A DNA stretch of 64,000 bases from Deroplatys truncata. Lineage: Eukaryota > Arthropoda > Insecta > Mantodea > Mantidae. The translations under genes were made by a program, and so were the position numbers. This document shows positions 46,795-57,275 of the stretch, one piece after another; within the stretch, counting starts at the first letter, position 1; each line of letters starts with the position of its first letter. The notes beneath the pieces were generated by a model. It saw only the letters and a list, made by a program, of their open reading frames with translations, made no database searches and had not been told where the DNA came from. Location: contig CM060990.1 in NCBI GenBank assembly GCA_030765065.1, positions 7,808,001 through 7,872,000 of the forward strand, given 5' to 3'.

Positions 46795-47400
46795 TGCTTA
46801 TGAATGTGTAGAGAAACAAAGAACGAATGGAGAAAATCGTGTGAATATTAATAGTAGAATGTGCAGCAAAAATCGTATGAATGTGTAGAGAAACAAAGAA
46901 TAAGTACAGAAAATCATGTGAATGTTCATGGAAGATGAGCCAGTAGAGAACCAAAGAATCAGTAGAGGAAATCGTGTGAATGTATAGTGAAACAAAGAAT
47001 GAGTGGGGAAAATCGTATGAATGTTTATGTAAGAAGAATGTGTAGCGAAGATCGTATGAATGCGTTGAGAAACAAAGAATGAGTAGAGAAAAGTATGAAT
47101 GTTAATAGAGTATGAACCTGCAGGGAAACAAAGAGTGAGTGGAGAAAATTGTGTGAATGTTTATGTAAGAGGAACGAGTAGAGGAAATCGTGTGAATGTA
47201 TAGTGAAACAAAGAATTAGTGGTGAAAATCGTATGAATGTTTACGTAAGAAGAATGTGTATCGAAGATCGTATGAATGCGTTGAGAAACAAAGAATGAGT
47301 AGAGAAAATGTATGAATGTTTATAGAAGAAGAATGAGTAGAGAAAATCCTGTGAACTGGAGAAGAGTACGCAGAGAAATCCATGTGAATGTAAAGCACAG
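46795..47400 (+). repeat. Degenerate tandem array with a 216-bp higher-order unit
   Basis: Short words (GAGAAACAAAGAATGAGT, GAAAATCGTATGAATG, TTTATGTAAGAAGAATG) repeat at irregular 45-80 bp spacing. A higher-order period of 216 bp is visible: TAGTGAAACAAAGAAT at 46985 and 47201, GCGTTGAGAAACAAAGAATG at 47062 and 47278. The minus-strand frames over this region are repeat translations. Confidence 0.85.
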
Positions 47401-47812
47401 ATTAGAAAATATGATGCTGTTTGCAACGAATCGTCTTTCATGTACTGTAACGTTTAAACAAAATTAAATGTATTGTAAAAGCCAGCACTGATTTTTTGTA
47501 TGGTTATGTAAAAAAACTCACCTTGTATTGTTACGTGTTGATATGTGCTGTACGTGTAGATGGTCTGTACCTCACGCTGCTTTTAAAGTTCTTGAAAACT
47601 TAAATGTAAAGTTAATAAGCACACAACAGTTCTAACATGCGCAGATATCTGTTTATATAGGGATCTAAACCCCCTCCAGGCGATGCCAACACGTTATCAT
47701 GGCAGTGATGCTTGCACATCACGTGATTATTACACCCATGGAATTATCATCTCTTGCTGCGCATGCGCAGAGACTTTCAGCACTTCTATCCCTATTTGTT
47801 TCACTTCCTATC

Positions 47813-47840
47813 GCTCTCTCTCTCTCTCTTTCTCTCTCTC
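47813..47840 (+). repeat. (CT)n microsatellite
   Basis: CT dinucleotide run with one TTT interruption. Confidence 0.9.
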
Positions 47841-47869
47841 AGAGTACATCCATAATGTCTTTACACAAA

Positions 47870-48650
47870 GCTGCATGCAGTTACAGTATCAATCTAAGTG
47901 ATGTATTCTAGAGTACAGAGGAAAATCAGGGAAGTCATTGAAAGATCGGGATTCGAACTAGGATCAACTGATTGAAAATTATATACAGCATTAATTGTTC
48001 ATTGTAGGAGCTAACAAACATGCTTTCGTCCACGGCTCTATCTCTGCTAGTTTCTGCGATAATTGAGATTTAAACTTAAGGATCGAACCCTGGACGTTAG
48101 GTACCCAAAATTTACACCCGCAAGATACTATCTGATGACATAAACGTAATAAGGTTTATTAGGTGCCTTTATCTTAATTATTTACTATGTTATTAAATTT
48201 ATAAGTAAATTTCATTGAATCAGTATTCGAACTCAGAACACCAGAAACAAAATTATTTATAATATTAGTTTGATATGTTTAAAAGACCTGTATGCAGTTA
48301 CAACATTGATCTAAGTGATATATTCTAGAGCACAGAGGAAAATTAAGGGAGCCACTGAAAGATCGGAATTCGAACTATTGACAACTGATTGGAAATTATA
48401 TACAGGCATTAATTGTCCATCATAGGAGCTAACGATCATGTTTTGGTCCGCTCCTCTATCCCTGCTAGTTTCTGAGATAATTGATATTTTAAAATTAAGG
48501 ATCGAACCCATGACACCTGGTACTCTAATATACATTCACAAGAAACCAGCTAATGTCATGAAAGTAATAAAGCTTATTTATCGTCTTTATCTTAATTAGT
48601 TTTGGAATTATTAGAAGATGAATTTGTAATGAGTCCTAGGATTCGAACCT
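47870..48650 (+). repeat. ~417-bp direct duplication with tRNA-like cores
   Basis: Two diverged direct copies, beginning near 47874 (ATGCAGTTACAGTATCAATC) and 48291 (ATGCAGTTACAACATTGATC). They keep order through GTATATTCTAGAG-type, GAAAGATCGG(G/A)ATTCGAACTA, ATTATATACAG, TAGGAGCTAAC, TCTATC(T/C)CTGCTAGTTTCTG and AAGGATCGAACCC. On the minus strand each copy has B-box-like words (TAGTTCGAATCCCGAT; GGGTTCGATCC). This suggests tRNA-derived modules inside the unit. Confidence 0.8.
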
Positions 48651-48769
48651 ATGCATCCAGACCAGTTTCGAGCAATTCGTAAATGTCGCCTTGCATCCCG
48701 AGCTATAATTAGTTGCATCCCGAGCTATAATTAGTTTTTATTGCATCATTTTGTCTCTTTTCATTCAGG

Positions 48770-49050
48770 ACATGCGCGTGGGTTGGTGTGTGAGTGTGTA
48801 TGCGTGTGCGTGTGTGGGTTGGTGCTGTTGGGTGTAAGTGAACATGCATATGTGCTTGCGTGTGTGTGTGTGTGCGTGCGTGCACCAGTGTATGTGTGTT
48901 GATGTATGCGTATGTGCTCGTGTATATGTGAACGCTTGGATGTACATGTGTGTGTATGTGCTTGCATGTACATGTGCGCGTGTACTGGTGTATGTTTGCT
49001 GATGTGTGTACAAGTGCTCGTGTATATATGAACGATTGAATGTGTGCAAG
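48770..49050 (-). repeat. GT/CA-rich low-complexity tract
   Basis: About 280 bp of degenerate (TG)n, rich in TGTGTG, TGCGTG and TGTATG. The minus-strand frames (up to 119 codons, His/Thr-rich) are low-complexity translation, not genes. Long alternating purine-pyrimidine runs could adopt Z-DNA; this is an inference. Confidence 0.9.
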
Positions 49051-49140
49051 TCGAGAAGAAACAAAGCGATATATAGATAGAAAGAAAAAGAGAGAAGAAG
49101 AAAGAATGGCGTCTAGGCATCGGGATATCTAAGTATACGC

Positions 49141-50480
49141 AGGGGTTTAATATAAATAATTATATTTGTTAAATGTAATTTTAATCCGACCGCCCATGCT
49201 CACCTAGTTTAATAGTTATTATAGCGTTTCGCCGGGTAATATTCGAACTAGAAGCCTCCGGGTTCATAAGAATACAGCTCGTTAAACATTGTAATGTCGT
49301 ATAAATTAAATTATATTTGTTAAACACGTTTTAATCTGACCGCCCCATACTCACATAGTTTAATATTTATTAAGCATTGGAGTTTCGCTGGGCAGGATTC
49401 GATCTAGGATCCTCTGAACACCCTTTCATTAAGCAGTGTAATGATATAATAATATTTTACCTTAGCAAAGTATCAATTTGGATACCTAAGTATACATCGG
49501 TGTTTAATATAAATAATTATATTTGTTAAACGCGTTTTTAATTTGACCGCACATACTCCCATAGTTTAATATTTATTAAGCATTAGAGTTTCGCTGGGTA
49601 AGATTCGAGATATAACCCTCTGAACACCCTTTCATTAATTAGGGTAATGATGTATAAAAAATGAAACTATGTTTGTTAAATACATTTTAATTTGGCCGTG
49701 CATAGTTTAATAGTTATTACGCATTAGAGTTTCGCTGGGTAAGATTCGATCTAGGACCTCTGAACACCCTTTTATTAATTAGGGTAATGATATATTCATT
49801 CATTCATTCATTATCTGTTTACCCTCCTCTTATGTAGGACTTACACCCCCCAGGACTTACAAACGGGTGCCTGGGGTCAGAGGCCCGTCGAGGAGCAGAC
49901 ACTCATGGAGCAGACAGAGCATCCAGGATGGGTGATCAGCCCGATGCCTGGTATGGGATGAAGGAAGTAGATGAAACGAAATGTTGGTGAAATGGATGAA
50001 AGGAAAGGTGATGATGGAGCATTTGGTGGAATGAATGGCGGGGGAAACCGGAGAACCCGGAGAAAACCCGCCCAGACGCCGCTTCGTCCACCACAAATCC
50101 CACATGCAGGTCCCTGGGATTGAACCCGGGCCGCCTCGGTGGAAGGCGAGCGGTCTAACCACTCGGCCACGGCGCCGCCTGTAATGATATATAATAAATT
50201 AAATTATATTTGTTAAATGCATTTTAATCTGACCTTGCATAGTTTAATATTTATTAAGCATTAGAGTTTCGCTAGGTAAGATTCGAGCTAGAACCCTCTG
50301 AATACCCTTTCATTAATTAGGGTAATGATATATAAAAAATTAAATTATATTTGTTAAATACATTTTTAATCTGGCGGTGCATAGTTTAATAGTTATTACG
50401 CATTAAAGTTTCACTTGGTAAGATTCGAGCTACAATCCTCTGAACGCCTTTTTATTAGTTAGGTTAATGATATAATAATA
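49141..50480 (+). repeat. Tandem array of ~150-205-bp AT-rich units, split by a SINE
   Basis: Six diverged units contain TATATTTGTTAAA(T/C), TTTTAAT(C/T)(T/C)GACCG, ATAGTTTAATA(T/G)TTATTA, a GCATTAGAGTTTCGCTGGGTAAGATTCGA(T/G)CTA core and CTCTGAACACCCTTTCATTAA. Unit starts fall near 49160, 49310, 49515, 49665, 50200 and 50345. The ATTCGAACTAG/ATTCGATCTAG core resembles a tRNA B-box on the opposite strand. The gap between units 4 and 5 is explained by a SINE insertion. Confidence 0.85.
49784..50192 (-). mobile_element. tRNA-derived SINE (family 3) with 12-bp target duplication
   Basis: The insert 49796-50180 lies between identical GTAATGATATAT words (49784-49795 and 50181-50192). On the minus strand it opens with a strong tRNA-like head: A-box TGGCCGAGTGGTTAGACC, then B-box GGGTTCAATCCCAGGG. 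A body follows with GGCGGGTTTTCTCCGGGTTC and CTCCGGTTTCCCCCGCC. It ends in a (ATGAATGA)-type tail, seen on the plus strand as ATTCATTCATTCATT at 49795-49812. The structure is essentially complete, and among the SINEs here it has the best-preserved promoter. Confidence 0.92.
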
Positions 50481-50839
50481 GCAATAATCAATTTCTCATT
50501 AGCAATAAACTTTTGATTACAGTAAGAATCGAGCACCGATCTATGGATATCCATGCAGAGGTTTAATGCATGTAATGAAATATATAAATTAAGCGCTTTT
50601 TCGGAGTCGCTGCTTGAAATAAGCCAAACAGAATGCTTGTTAACTATGCTCGGGTATATTCGCAGGATCTCGTAAAACATCGGGGAGAACAGCCCCTCAA
50701 GGCAAAAACCATGATGGCTGACTCTGGCGCTGTTAAAGTGTTTACGTATAGCTGGTAAAAAAGCTTCTCTCTTTTTCACGCGAACAAGGACAGGGCGAGC
50801 ATAAAGCCACCCTCGGATTCTTTTGTTAAGCTAGCAGAT
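50481..50839. other. Intergenic DNA, nothing recognised
   Basis: A 106-codon minus frame (50459-50779) has no recognised domain. Confidence 0.45.
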
Positions 50840-51027
50840 GTTCGAGAAACAATGGAAAGGGACCGGCTTTGTTATGGAGCAGTGGAATGAGAAATACCAG
50901 AAAGAAGGCTTGCCCCCAGGACAACAGAACTTGTTTTTCTGTTAACAGGCTCCAGGTTCTCTTTTGTCACGACCCTAATTTATCATGGCCTTTGTTCATT
51001 TTGACAGTTGAAGGGCAAGCGTTGTTC
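50840..51027 (+). repeat. Left member of a diverged direct repeat flanking LINE copy 2
   Basis: Begins GTTCGAGAAACAATG and ends near GCCTTTGTTCATTTTGACAG, then TTGAAGG. The right member at 57124-57255 begins with the same 15 bases and ends CCTTTGTTCGTTTTGACAGG, then TGAAGG. In between, GTTA(T/C)(G/A)GAGC and TTTGT-ACGACC/TTTGTGACC words align loosely. Confidence 0.55.
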
Positions 51028-51039
51028 TTTTTATTAAAA
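51028..51039 (+). repeat. Target site duplication of LINE copy 2, left
   Basis: TTTTTATTAAAA, identical to 56972-56983. A T-rich/A-rich site is usual for LINE endonuclease nicking. Confidence 0.95.
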
Positions 51040-51672
51040 CCCCTCAGGGGCTCACCTTATGTGAGTAAGGGTTTTTGGCGCACCCGGGGGTTTCCGAGCC
51101 AATCATCGCCATATTCATCCACTCACCCCCATCCGGTCGAGGTGGGTTCTTCTCGTGACCGGTGGACACAAGATAGGCTCTCGTGCGTTCTTTGCATTCC
51201 ATTCATACCGCACCTCACCATCGTTTCTTTCTTCCCTTGTCACTTTCCGGCGATTTCGCACCACGACATTTGCACATCTCTTTTTGTTCCCCGCCGGCCT
51301 AAGTTGCGTGCGAAACGCCCACACAGTTTTATTTGTTTTATCTTTTCTTTTAATCCTCCGTGGACACAGCCTGACGGATAACCCGCGCACGGGGTGCGCA
51401 GCTGGGTGAGTGGGTAATGGCGTCATCCCCACCACCCGGGGTCGTCATGTAGGGTTTGTGTTCGTATCCGCTGTTCAACTGCAGTCCCGCGGGGGGCCAT
51501 TGCATGAGCTGCTGACTTCTGACGGCAATTGGGTCCCTCTGTCTATGTTCTGGGAGGTGTGACCCTGGGGTGAGTCTGGTATAGAAAGGCCACTCACCTA
51601 AGCCGGGGTAACGGCCGGGAAGTCAGAGCCCGAGGTCGGAGACGGTTGCAATGGTGGAGGATTTATCTCGCT

Positions 51673-52961
51673 ATGGAGCACCATTCCTCCATTAATACAA
51701 ACAAGCGCCGAAAAGTTATTGTAACAGAAGTAGCACCGCCGTCATCTGGTTGTTACTTGGTCATTTCAAGAACAGAAGAAGGACAAAACTTTGAGAAGGT
51801 GAACCCTTTTATAATTCAGAAGGGCATAGATGCTATTGCTGGTGCGGTTCAATCCTGCACTCGTCTACGGAATGGTTCTTTATTGGCACAAACTAAGTCC
51901 GATCAGCAAAGTAAGACCTTGTTGCGCGCCACGCTTCTCCACGGTTATCCCATTCGTGTCGAGAAGCACAGCACATTGAATTCCTGTCGGGGCGTCGTTA
52001 CCACCCATAGCCTCGATGGTATATCGGACGAGGATCCAGTAGAATATCTATCCGATCAAAAGGTGACAGCAGTGCATCGAGTGCAGGCCAAACGCGACGG
52101 CGTATTGGTACCCACTCGTACCCTGTTTCTAACATTTGATGACGTCGATCTGCCCACAAGCATCTCCGCAGGGTACGAACGGATTTCTGTGAGGCCTTAT
52201 ATTCCTAGACCTCTGCGTTGTTTTAAATGCCAACTTTTGGGCATACGCAAGTTTCATGTAAGAGTGCCGTTAACATCTGTGCAACATGTAGCCAGCCGTC
52301 ACACGAAGGTACCTGTTCAACAGCCCCCATCTTCGTTAATTGTAAAGGGTCTCATTCTGCGTCGTTTGATGACTGTCCGCGGTACTTGGACGAGAAGGCG
52401 ATCCAGGAGATCCGGGTAAAGGAAAAACTCTCCTTCGCTGAGGCCCGAAGCCGTTATCATGCGCGCCAACCTTCCGTCCTGCGATCTGGCACATTTAGTT
52501 CTGCTGTTGCCTCGCCAGTACCACGAGTAGATGCCGAAACTCAGACCTGGACTATGACTGCATTAACCGCCTCTACAATCCGGCCGTCCATTAAGGCTAC
52601 AGTTACCAAGCCCTATAAACCTGGTCCAAAGTCAATGAAGTCGCAAGCCGCTGAAAAGAAACCCAAGCAGAAACTTCGTAGGGAAGATTTTCTGAAGGAC
52701 CCTCCGCGTGCGCGCGGTAAGAAAAGTTCACATTCTCCTCCTCGGAGGTCGCAGTCCCAGGAAGATCCTGGGACAAGCCGCGCTCAGCGGCACCCCTCAC
52801 CCATCGCCACCCAGAACCGATTCACGGCGCTTTAATCGGTTTCTGGCACTGAGCGCGTGGGCCCTCCCTCTGAGGAAGCTATGGAGTCTGACCAACTCCA
52901 TACAACAAGCCCGAGCCCAAAGGTTAAGCAAAAGATTCTTTTAAGCCGCCCTTCTAAGTAG
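51673..52961 (+). pseudogene. LINE copy 2 ORF1, gag-like protein (frameshift and early stop)
   Basis: Starts at ATG 51673, as in copy 1. A 1-bp deletion near 52236, inside the first cysteine knuckle (CFKCQ is followed by a shifted phase), separates it from the downstream frame. That frame carries CKSAVNICATCSQPSHEGTC, a third knuckle with CKGSHSASFDDC, and SFAEARSRYHARQPS. A TAA at 52833-52835 replaces a glutamate codon of copy 1. The same phase then runs to the terminal TAG at 52959-52961, 20 nt before ORF2. Knuckle 2 is intact here, where copy 1 has a stop, so the two copies broke at different places after separation. Confidence 0.88.
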
Positions 52962-52981
52962 ACAGTTTATCCCATTTATTC

Positions 52982-55900
52982 ATGGCTATCCTGACCTGGA
53001 ATGTACGTGGTGTACGATCGCATAGGGCGGAACTGCAACTTTTATTGCGTTCCCATTCACCTATGGTCGTGTTTTTGCAGGAGACCAAGCTTCGCCCTCA
53101 CGACCCTTTCGATCTCCGAGGGTACACTCCGCTTCGCTACGACCTTGAAACGGAGGAGGGTACTTCTGCTCATGGTGGTGTCATTATTTTGGTGCGTAAC
53201 GACGTTCATTTTCAAACCATCACACTTACATCCGACTTGCAAGCTGTTGCCGTTCACCTTCACTTACCCGGCTTTTTGTTTTCTGTTTGCCCTGTGTATT
53301 CACCTCCATCGTCTCCCCTCGCTCCTGCGGACATTCGAGCTCTCCTGTCCGCTCTCCCAACACCATTTCTTCTGTTGGGAGATTTTAATGCCCATCACCC
53401 ACTGTGGGGTTCGCCAAGAGCTTGTGCGAGGGGAACTCTTCTTTCCGACATTTTTTACCAGTTCAATCTTTCCATCCTCAATACAGGTGCACCTACTTTT
53501 ATTTCTGATTCTTCTGGTACATTCTCTCACCTGGAACTTGCCATTTGCTCACTCCAGCTTGCTAGTCGTCTTCAGTGGAACGTCGTCGCTGACACCTTCT
53601 CCAGCGACCATTACCCCTGCATCGTTTCTCTTCTGTCACACCACGCACAGCATTCCAGAGTACCTACCTGGATATTCTCAAAAGCCGACTGGAGCTTGTA
53701 TTCCAGCCTCGTGCATTTTTACGATCAGGCCTTCGCCGACATTAACCAACTAGTGCAGCACCTTACGTCTACAATTTTATCTGCCGCCGAACGCGCAATT
53801 CCCTGTTCATCCTCTGGACCTCCGGAGCCACCTGTTCCGTGGTGGAACGAGGATTGTCGGAACGCCGTTCGTGCCCGTAGGACTGCACTTAGGGTGTTTC
53901 GGCGACACCCTACACTTGATAATTTGATGACTTTTAAACAATCGCGCGCCAGGGCTCGTCGCAATATTCAGGATAGCAAGAAGGCGTCGTGGACTCGTTT
54001 TGTCGAGTCTTTTAATTGCTTTACGCCTTCATCTGTTGTTTGGGCTAATCTTCGTTGCTTCTCAGGTAAAGTGTCGCATTGTACTTCTTCTGGCCTTCTG
54101 GTTTCCAATGCCACTATAGTGGATCCGGCTGCCATCGCTAACACTCTCGGTGCTGCCTTTGAGGCGGTATCCAGTTCAGACCATTATTCCGCCGGCTTTC
54201 GCTCTATCAAAGACCGGCTGAATTCCGACACCTTTAATTTTCGGTCTGCTAATATTGAGCGTTATAATGAACTTTTCACAATGAGGGAGCTGGAGCATGC
54301 TCTTCATTGCTCTAGACACTCCGCTCCTGGGCAGGACGGCATTCATGTCCTGATGTTAAAGAACCTTTCAGCCGACAGTAAACTCTTTCTCTTACAGGTC
54401 TAGAACCGTATTTGGCAGGACGGTGTTTTTCCTTCCGTTTGGCGCGAAGCCACCATTGTCCCTATTCTTAAGCCGGGGAAGGATCGCCAACTACCTTCCA
54501 GCTACCGCCGTATCTCCCTCACCAGTTGCATTTGCAAGGTGATGGAGCGCATGATCAATGGGCGGTTGACATGCTGGCTTGAGTCTCAGAAACTTCTAGC
54601 AAACGCTCAGTGCGGATTTCGTCGCTATCGCTCTACCGTCGACCATCTGGTGCCCCTGTCGACGCATGTTATGAATGGATTTCTGAGAAAGTGTCAAACC
54701 GTGGCTGTGTTTTTTGACTTGGAGAAAGCTTATGACACTTGTTGGAGGGGCGGCATTTTACTTACACTTCACGCATGGAATATCCGCGGTCGTCTTCCCA
54801 TATTTCTTCGGGAGTTCATGACGGACCGCGTTTTTAGTGTACGTGTGGGCTCGGTTTTATCTCGTCATTTTATTCAAGAGAACGGAGTACCGCAGGGCTC
54901 TGTACTCAGTGTCACACTTTTTGCGATTGCTATCAACCCCATTGTTAATTGTATTCCACCTGGCATGTCATCGTCCCTTTTTGTTGACGATTTTGCCATT
55001 TATTGCAGTTCACGGCGGACCTGTCCACTCGAACGCCGTCTCCAGAGCTGTATCGACCGTCTCTACGCCTGGAGTATCGCCAACGGCTTTAATTTCTCCG
55101 CCGAGAAATCCGTCTGCATCAACTTCTGGCGCCGGAAGGCTTTCCCTCCGCCCTCTCTCCATCTTGGGTCGGAGGTCCTTCCATTTGCAGACGAGGTGAA
55201 ATTTTGGGGTTGGTCTTTGACCGGAAGCTGAGCTGGACTTCTCACGTTTCCTTTTTAAAAGCAAAGTGTGATCATTCTCTTAATATTTTACGTGTTTTAA
55301 GTTGCACATCCTGGGGAGCTGATCGGACCGTCCTTCTTCGCCTTTATCGCTCTTTGGTCCGATCCAAGCTTGATTACGGATGTATTGTTTATTCGTCGGC
55401 ACGTCCATCTGTGTTACGTCGATTGAATGCCATTCACCATCGTGGCATATGAGTCGCTACTGGGGCCTTTCCAACTAGTCCTGTACCCAGTCTGTACGCA
55501 GAAGCTGCAGAGCCTCCGCTGTCCTTCCGGCGTGAGATGCTTTTCTGCAGCTATGCTTGTCGTCGACTCTCAAGCTTGCCTAACCACCCGTCCTTCTAGT
55601 TATTTTACGAGGATTCGCTTGATCGCCAATATTTAGTTAGCTCCTCTGCATTACTACCACCAGGGGTTCGATTTCGAAAACTCCTTCGGCATTTGGACGT
55701 TGCGCCAGCGCCGGCCCTTTCCAGGGGGAAAAACTTTTTCCTCCGTGGCTGCACGCTGAGGCCCACTATCACCTTGGGCTAACGTCGATGCCGAAGACTG
55801 AGACCCCTTCTTCAGTTCTTAGATCCGCCTTTTTAGAACTCCAGGCGAAAATCGGGAACTTTCATTTTATATACACTGATGGGTCTCAGACTGATGTTGG

Positions 55901-56672
55901 AGTAGGGTGTGCCTTTGTTTTTGGTCAGCATAGTTTTCCCTTTCGTTTACCGGAGCAATTGTTGATTTTTACCGCCGAACTTTTTATTCTTTATCAGGCA
56001 CTTTTATATATCCCGCGGCATGATTTACAGCACTGTGTTCTTTGCGCAGACTCCCTGAGTGCCCTTCAGAGTATTAAAGCGCTGTACAATTACCACCCAC
56101 TCGAACAGTGCATACATGACCTGGTGCACTCGCTTGGTGTCTCTGGCATCCGCGTCTCCTTCATGTGGATTCCAGGTCATGTAGGCATCTCAGGGAACGA
56201 GTCTGCCGACGCCGCTGCCAAATCGGCGATTTTATCACCCATAAGTTTTACATCTGTTGTTTCCTCGTCAGATTTGTTTATTGTTTTAGGTCGCCGCATC
56301 CTCTCGCTTTGCAGCGATGAGTGGACGGCCCTCCGGGGGAACAAGTTGCGGGAAGTTAAACCTCTCCCGTTAGTCTGGGCTACCTCTTCCCGTGCTTCTT
56401 GTCGGGAAGAGGTAATTTTAACACGCCTTCGTATTGGACATTGCATTTTTAGTCATAGTCATTTGCTCAGTGGTGACCCCGCACCAGTATGCGAACAGTG
56501 TGATGCGCCCTTAACGTTGCGTCACATTTTAACAGAGTGTCAAGTTTTAGCTCCATTGCGCGGTCGTGTGGGTGTGCGTGTTGGCATAGCCAACGTTTTG
56601 GCAGACGACGCGCATGCTGTAGGATGTCTTTTACGTTTTATCCATGACAGTGATTTTAATAGGCCCATATGA
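52982..56672 (+). pseudogene. LINE copy 2 ORF2: endonuclease, reverse transcriptase, RNase H (broken)
   Basis: Open for 473 codons from ATG 52982, covering the whole endonuclease (TWNVRG, QETKL, LLGDFNAHHPLWGS, SDHYPC) and the start of the reverse transcriptase. TAG at 54401-54403 (tyrosine in copy 1) interrupts it. The same phase then continues through FFDLEKAYDTCW, GVPQGSVLS and FVDDFAI until a 1-bp deletion near 55199. Further breaks are TGA 55450-55452, TAG 55597-55599, a second frameshift before 55788, and TGA 56670-56672, where copy 1 has tryptophan. RNase H (55788-56672) is in good order: TDGSQTD, TAELFILYQAL, ADSLSALQSI, GHVGISGNESAD. A zinc motif CEQCDAPLTLRHILTEC follows. The enzyme cannot be made as one chain. 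Confidence 0.92.
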
Positions 56673-56917
56673 TGCGCAGAACGCCTTTTAATCTTGTGCT
56701 ATTATATTGCCTTTTTAATGGGGGCTCTACTCCCCAGCGGACATATGGCGCTCATGTCCAAAACGTTCTACAGCTCTTGACACGTGGTTTTACCCTTTTA
56801 TTGTTTTGTGTAACATGTTTTAGTGTGGTGGTTTTAGCATTTTTGTGCGTGTTTTTAGTGTTTTTTACCTATCGACTTTTCCTTTTTTAGTTCTTGACTG
56901 TTATATTTTACACCTTG

Positions 56918-56954
56918 TAAGGGCGCTGATGGCCTTTGATGTTTAGCGCCCTTA
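56918..56954 (+). other. 3' terminal hairpin of LINE copy 2
   Basis: Stem TAAGGGCGCT (56918-56927) with AGCGCCCTTA (56945-56954), and a 17-nt loop. Stem bases are identical to copy 1, while the loop differs at several positions. Loop length is the same. Confidence 0.85.
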
Positions 56955-56971
56955 ACCCCATATCATCATCA

Positions 56972-56983
56972 TTTTTATTAAAA
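56972..56983 (+). repeat. Target site duplication of LINE copy 2, right
   Basis: TTTTTATTAAAA, directly after the ATC-type tail; identical to 51028-51039. Confidence 0.95.
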
Positions 56984-57123
56984 GCTAGTGGAATGATTAT
57001 GCCAGATGGTCTTTCTAAAGAAGGCTTGAATCGGACAATAGAAAGAGAATACAATAGAAATCTCTTCCTTTGTCCTGCATCCTCATTGTTGATTTTGACA
57101 TTGATGGATGGCTTCCTCCACGT

Positions 57124-57255
57124 GTTCGAGAAACAATGCGGGGTGGGGGTGGGTAATTGGTAAGTGGCCGGATGTGGAATGGGTAGGAAAAACATCTCGC
57201 CTTTGTTACAGAGCCATAAATTTGTGACCCCTTTGTTCGTTTTGACAGGTGAAGG
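57124..57255 (+). repeat. Right member of the diverged direct repeat flanking LINE copy 2
   Basis: Shares its 15-base start and ~25-base end with 50840-51014 (see that entry). It is older than the LINE insertion, because the LINE's perfect 12-bp duplication lies between the two members. Confidence 0.55.
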
Positions 57256-57275
57256 ATACCCTTAATTGCTTAACT

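Larger units (their letters stand above)
51040..56971 (+). mobile_element. Full-length non-LTR retrotransposon, copy 2 (same family as copy 1)
   Basis: A 5.9-kb element collinear with 12791-18735: GC-rich leader opening CCCCTCAGGGGCTCACC, ORF1, 20-nt gap, ORF2, identical 3' hairpin stem, and a short ATC-type tail (about 56960-56971). Perfect 12-bp target duplications bound it, which fixes both ends and shows the insertion was complete. The proteins are more damaged than in copy 1 (several frameshifts and stops), but the RNase H catalytic residues are kept. The family assignment (I/Nimb-like) is inferred from domain content. Confidence 0.95.

Noticed and set aside
46757..47441. Several minus-strand Phe/Ser/His-rich frames of 60-66 codons
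   Set aside because: Translation of the 216-bp higher-order repeat; phases change from unit to unit.
48761..49120. His/Thr-rich frames of 99 and 119 codons
   Set aside because: Translation of a degenerate GT/CA tract; low complexity only.
50105..50180. Candidate functional tRNA gene on the minus strand
   Set aside because: A- and B-boxes are good, but the acceptor stem does not pair. The sequence continues into a SINE body bounded by target duplications.
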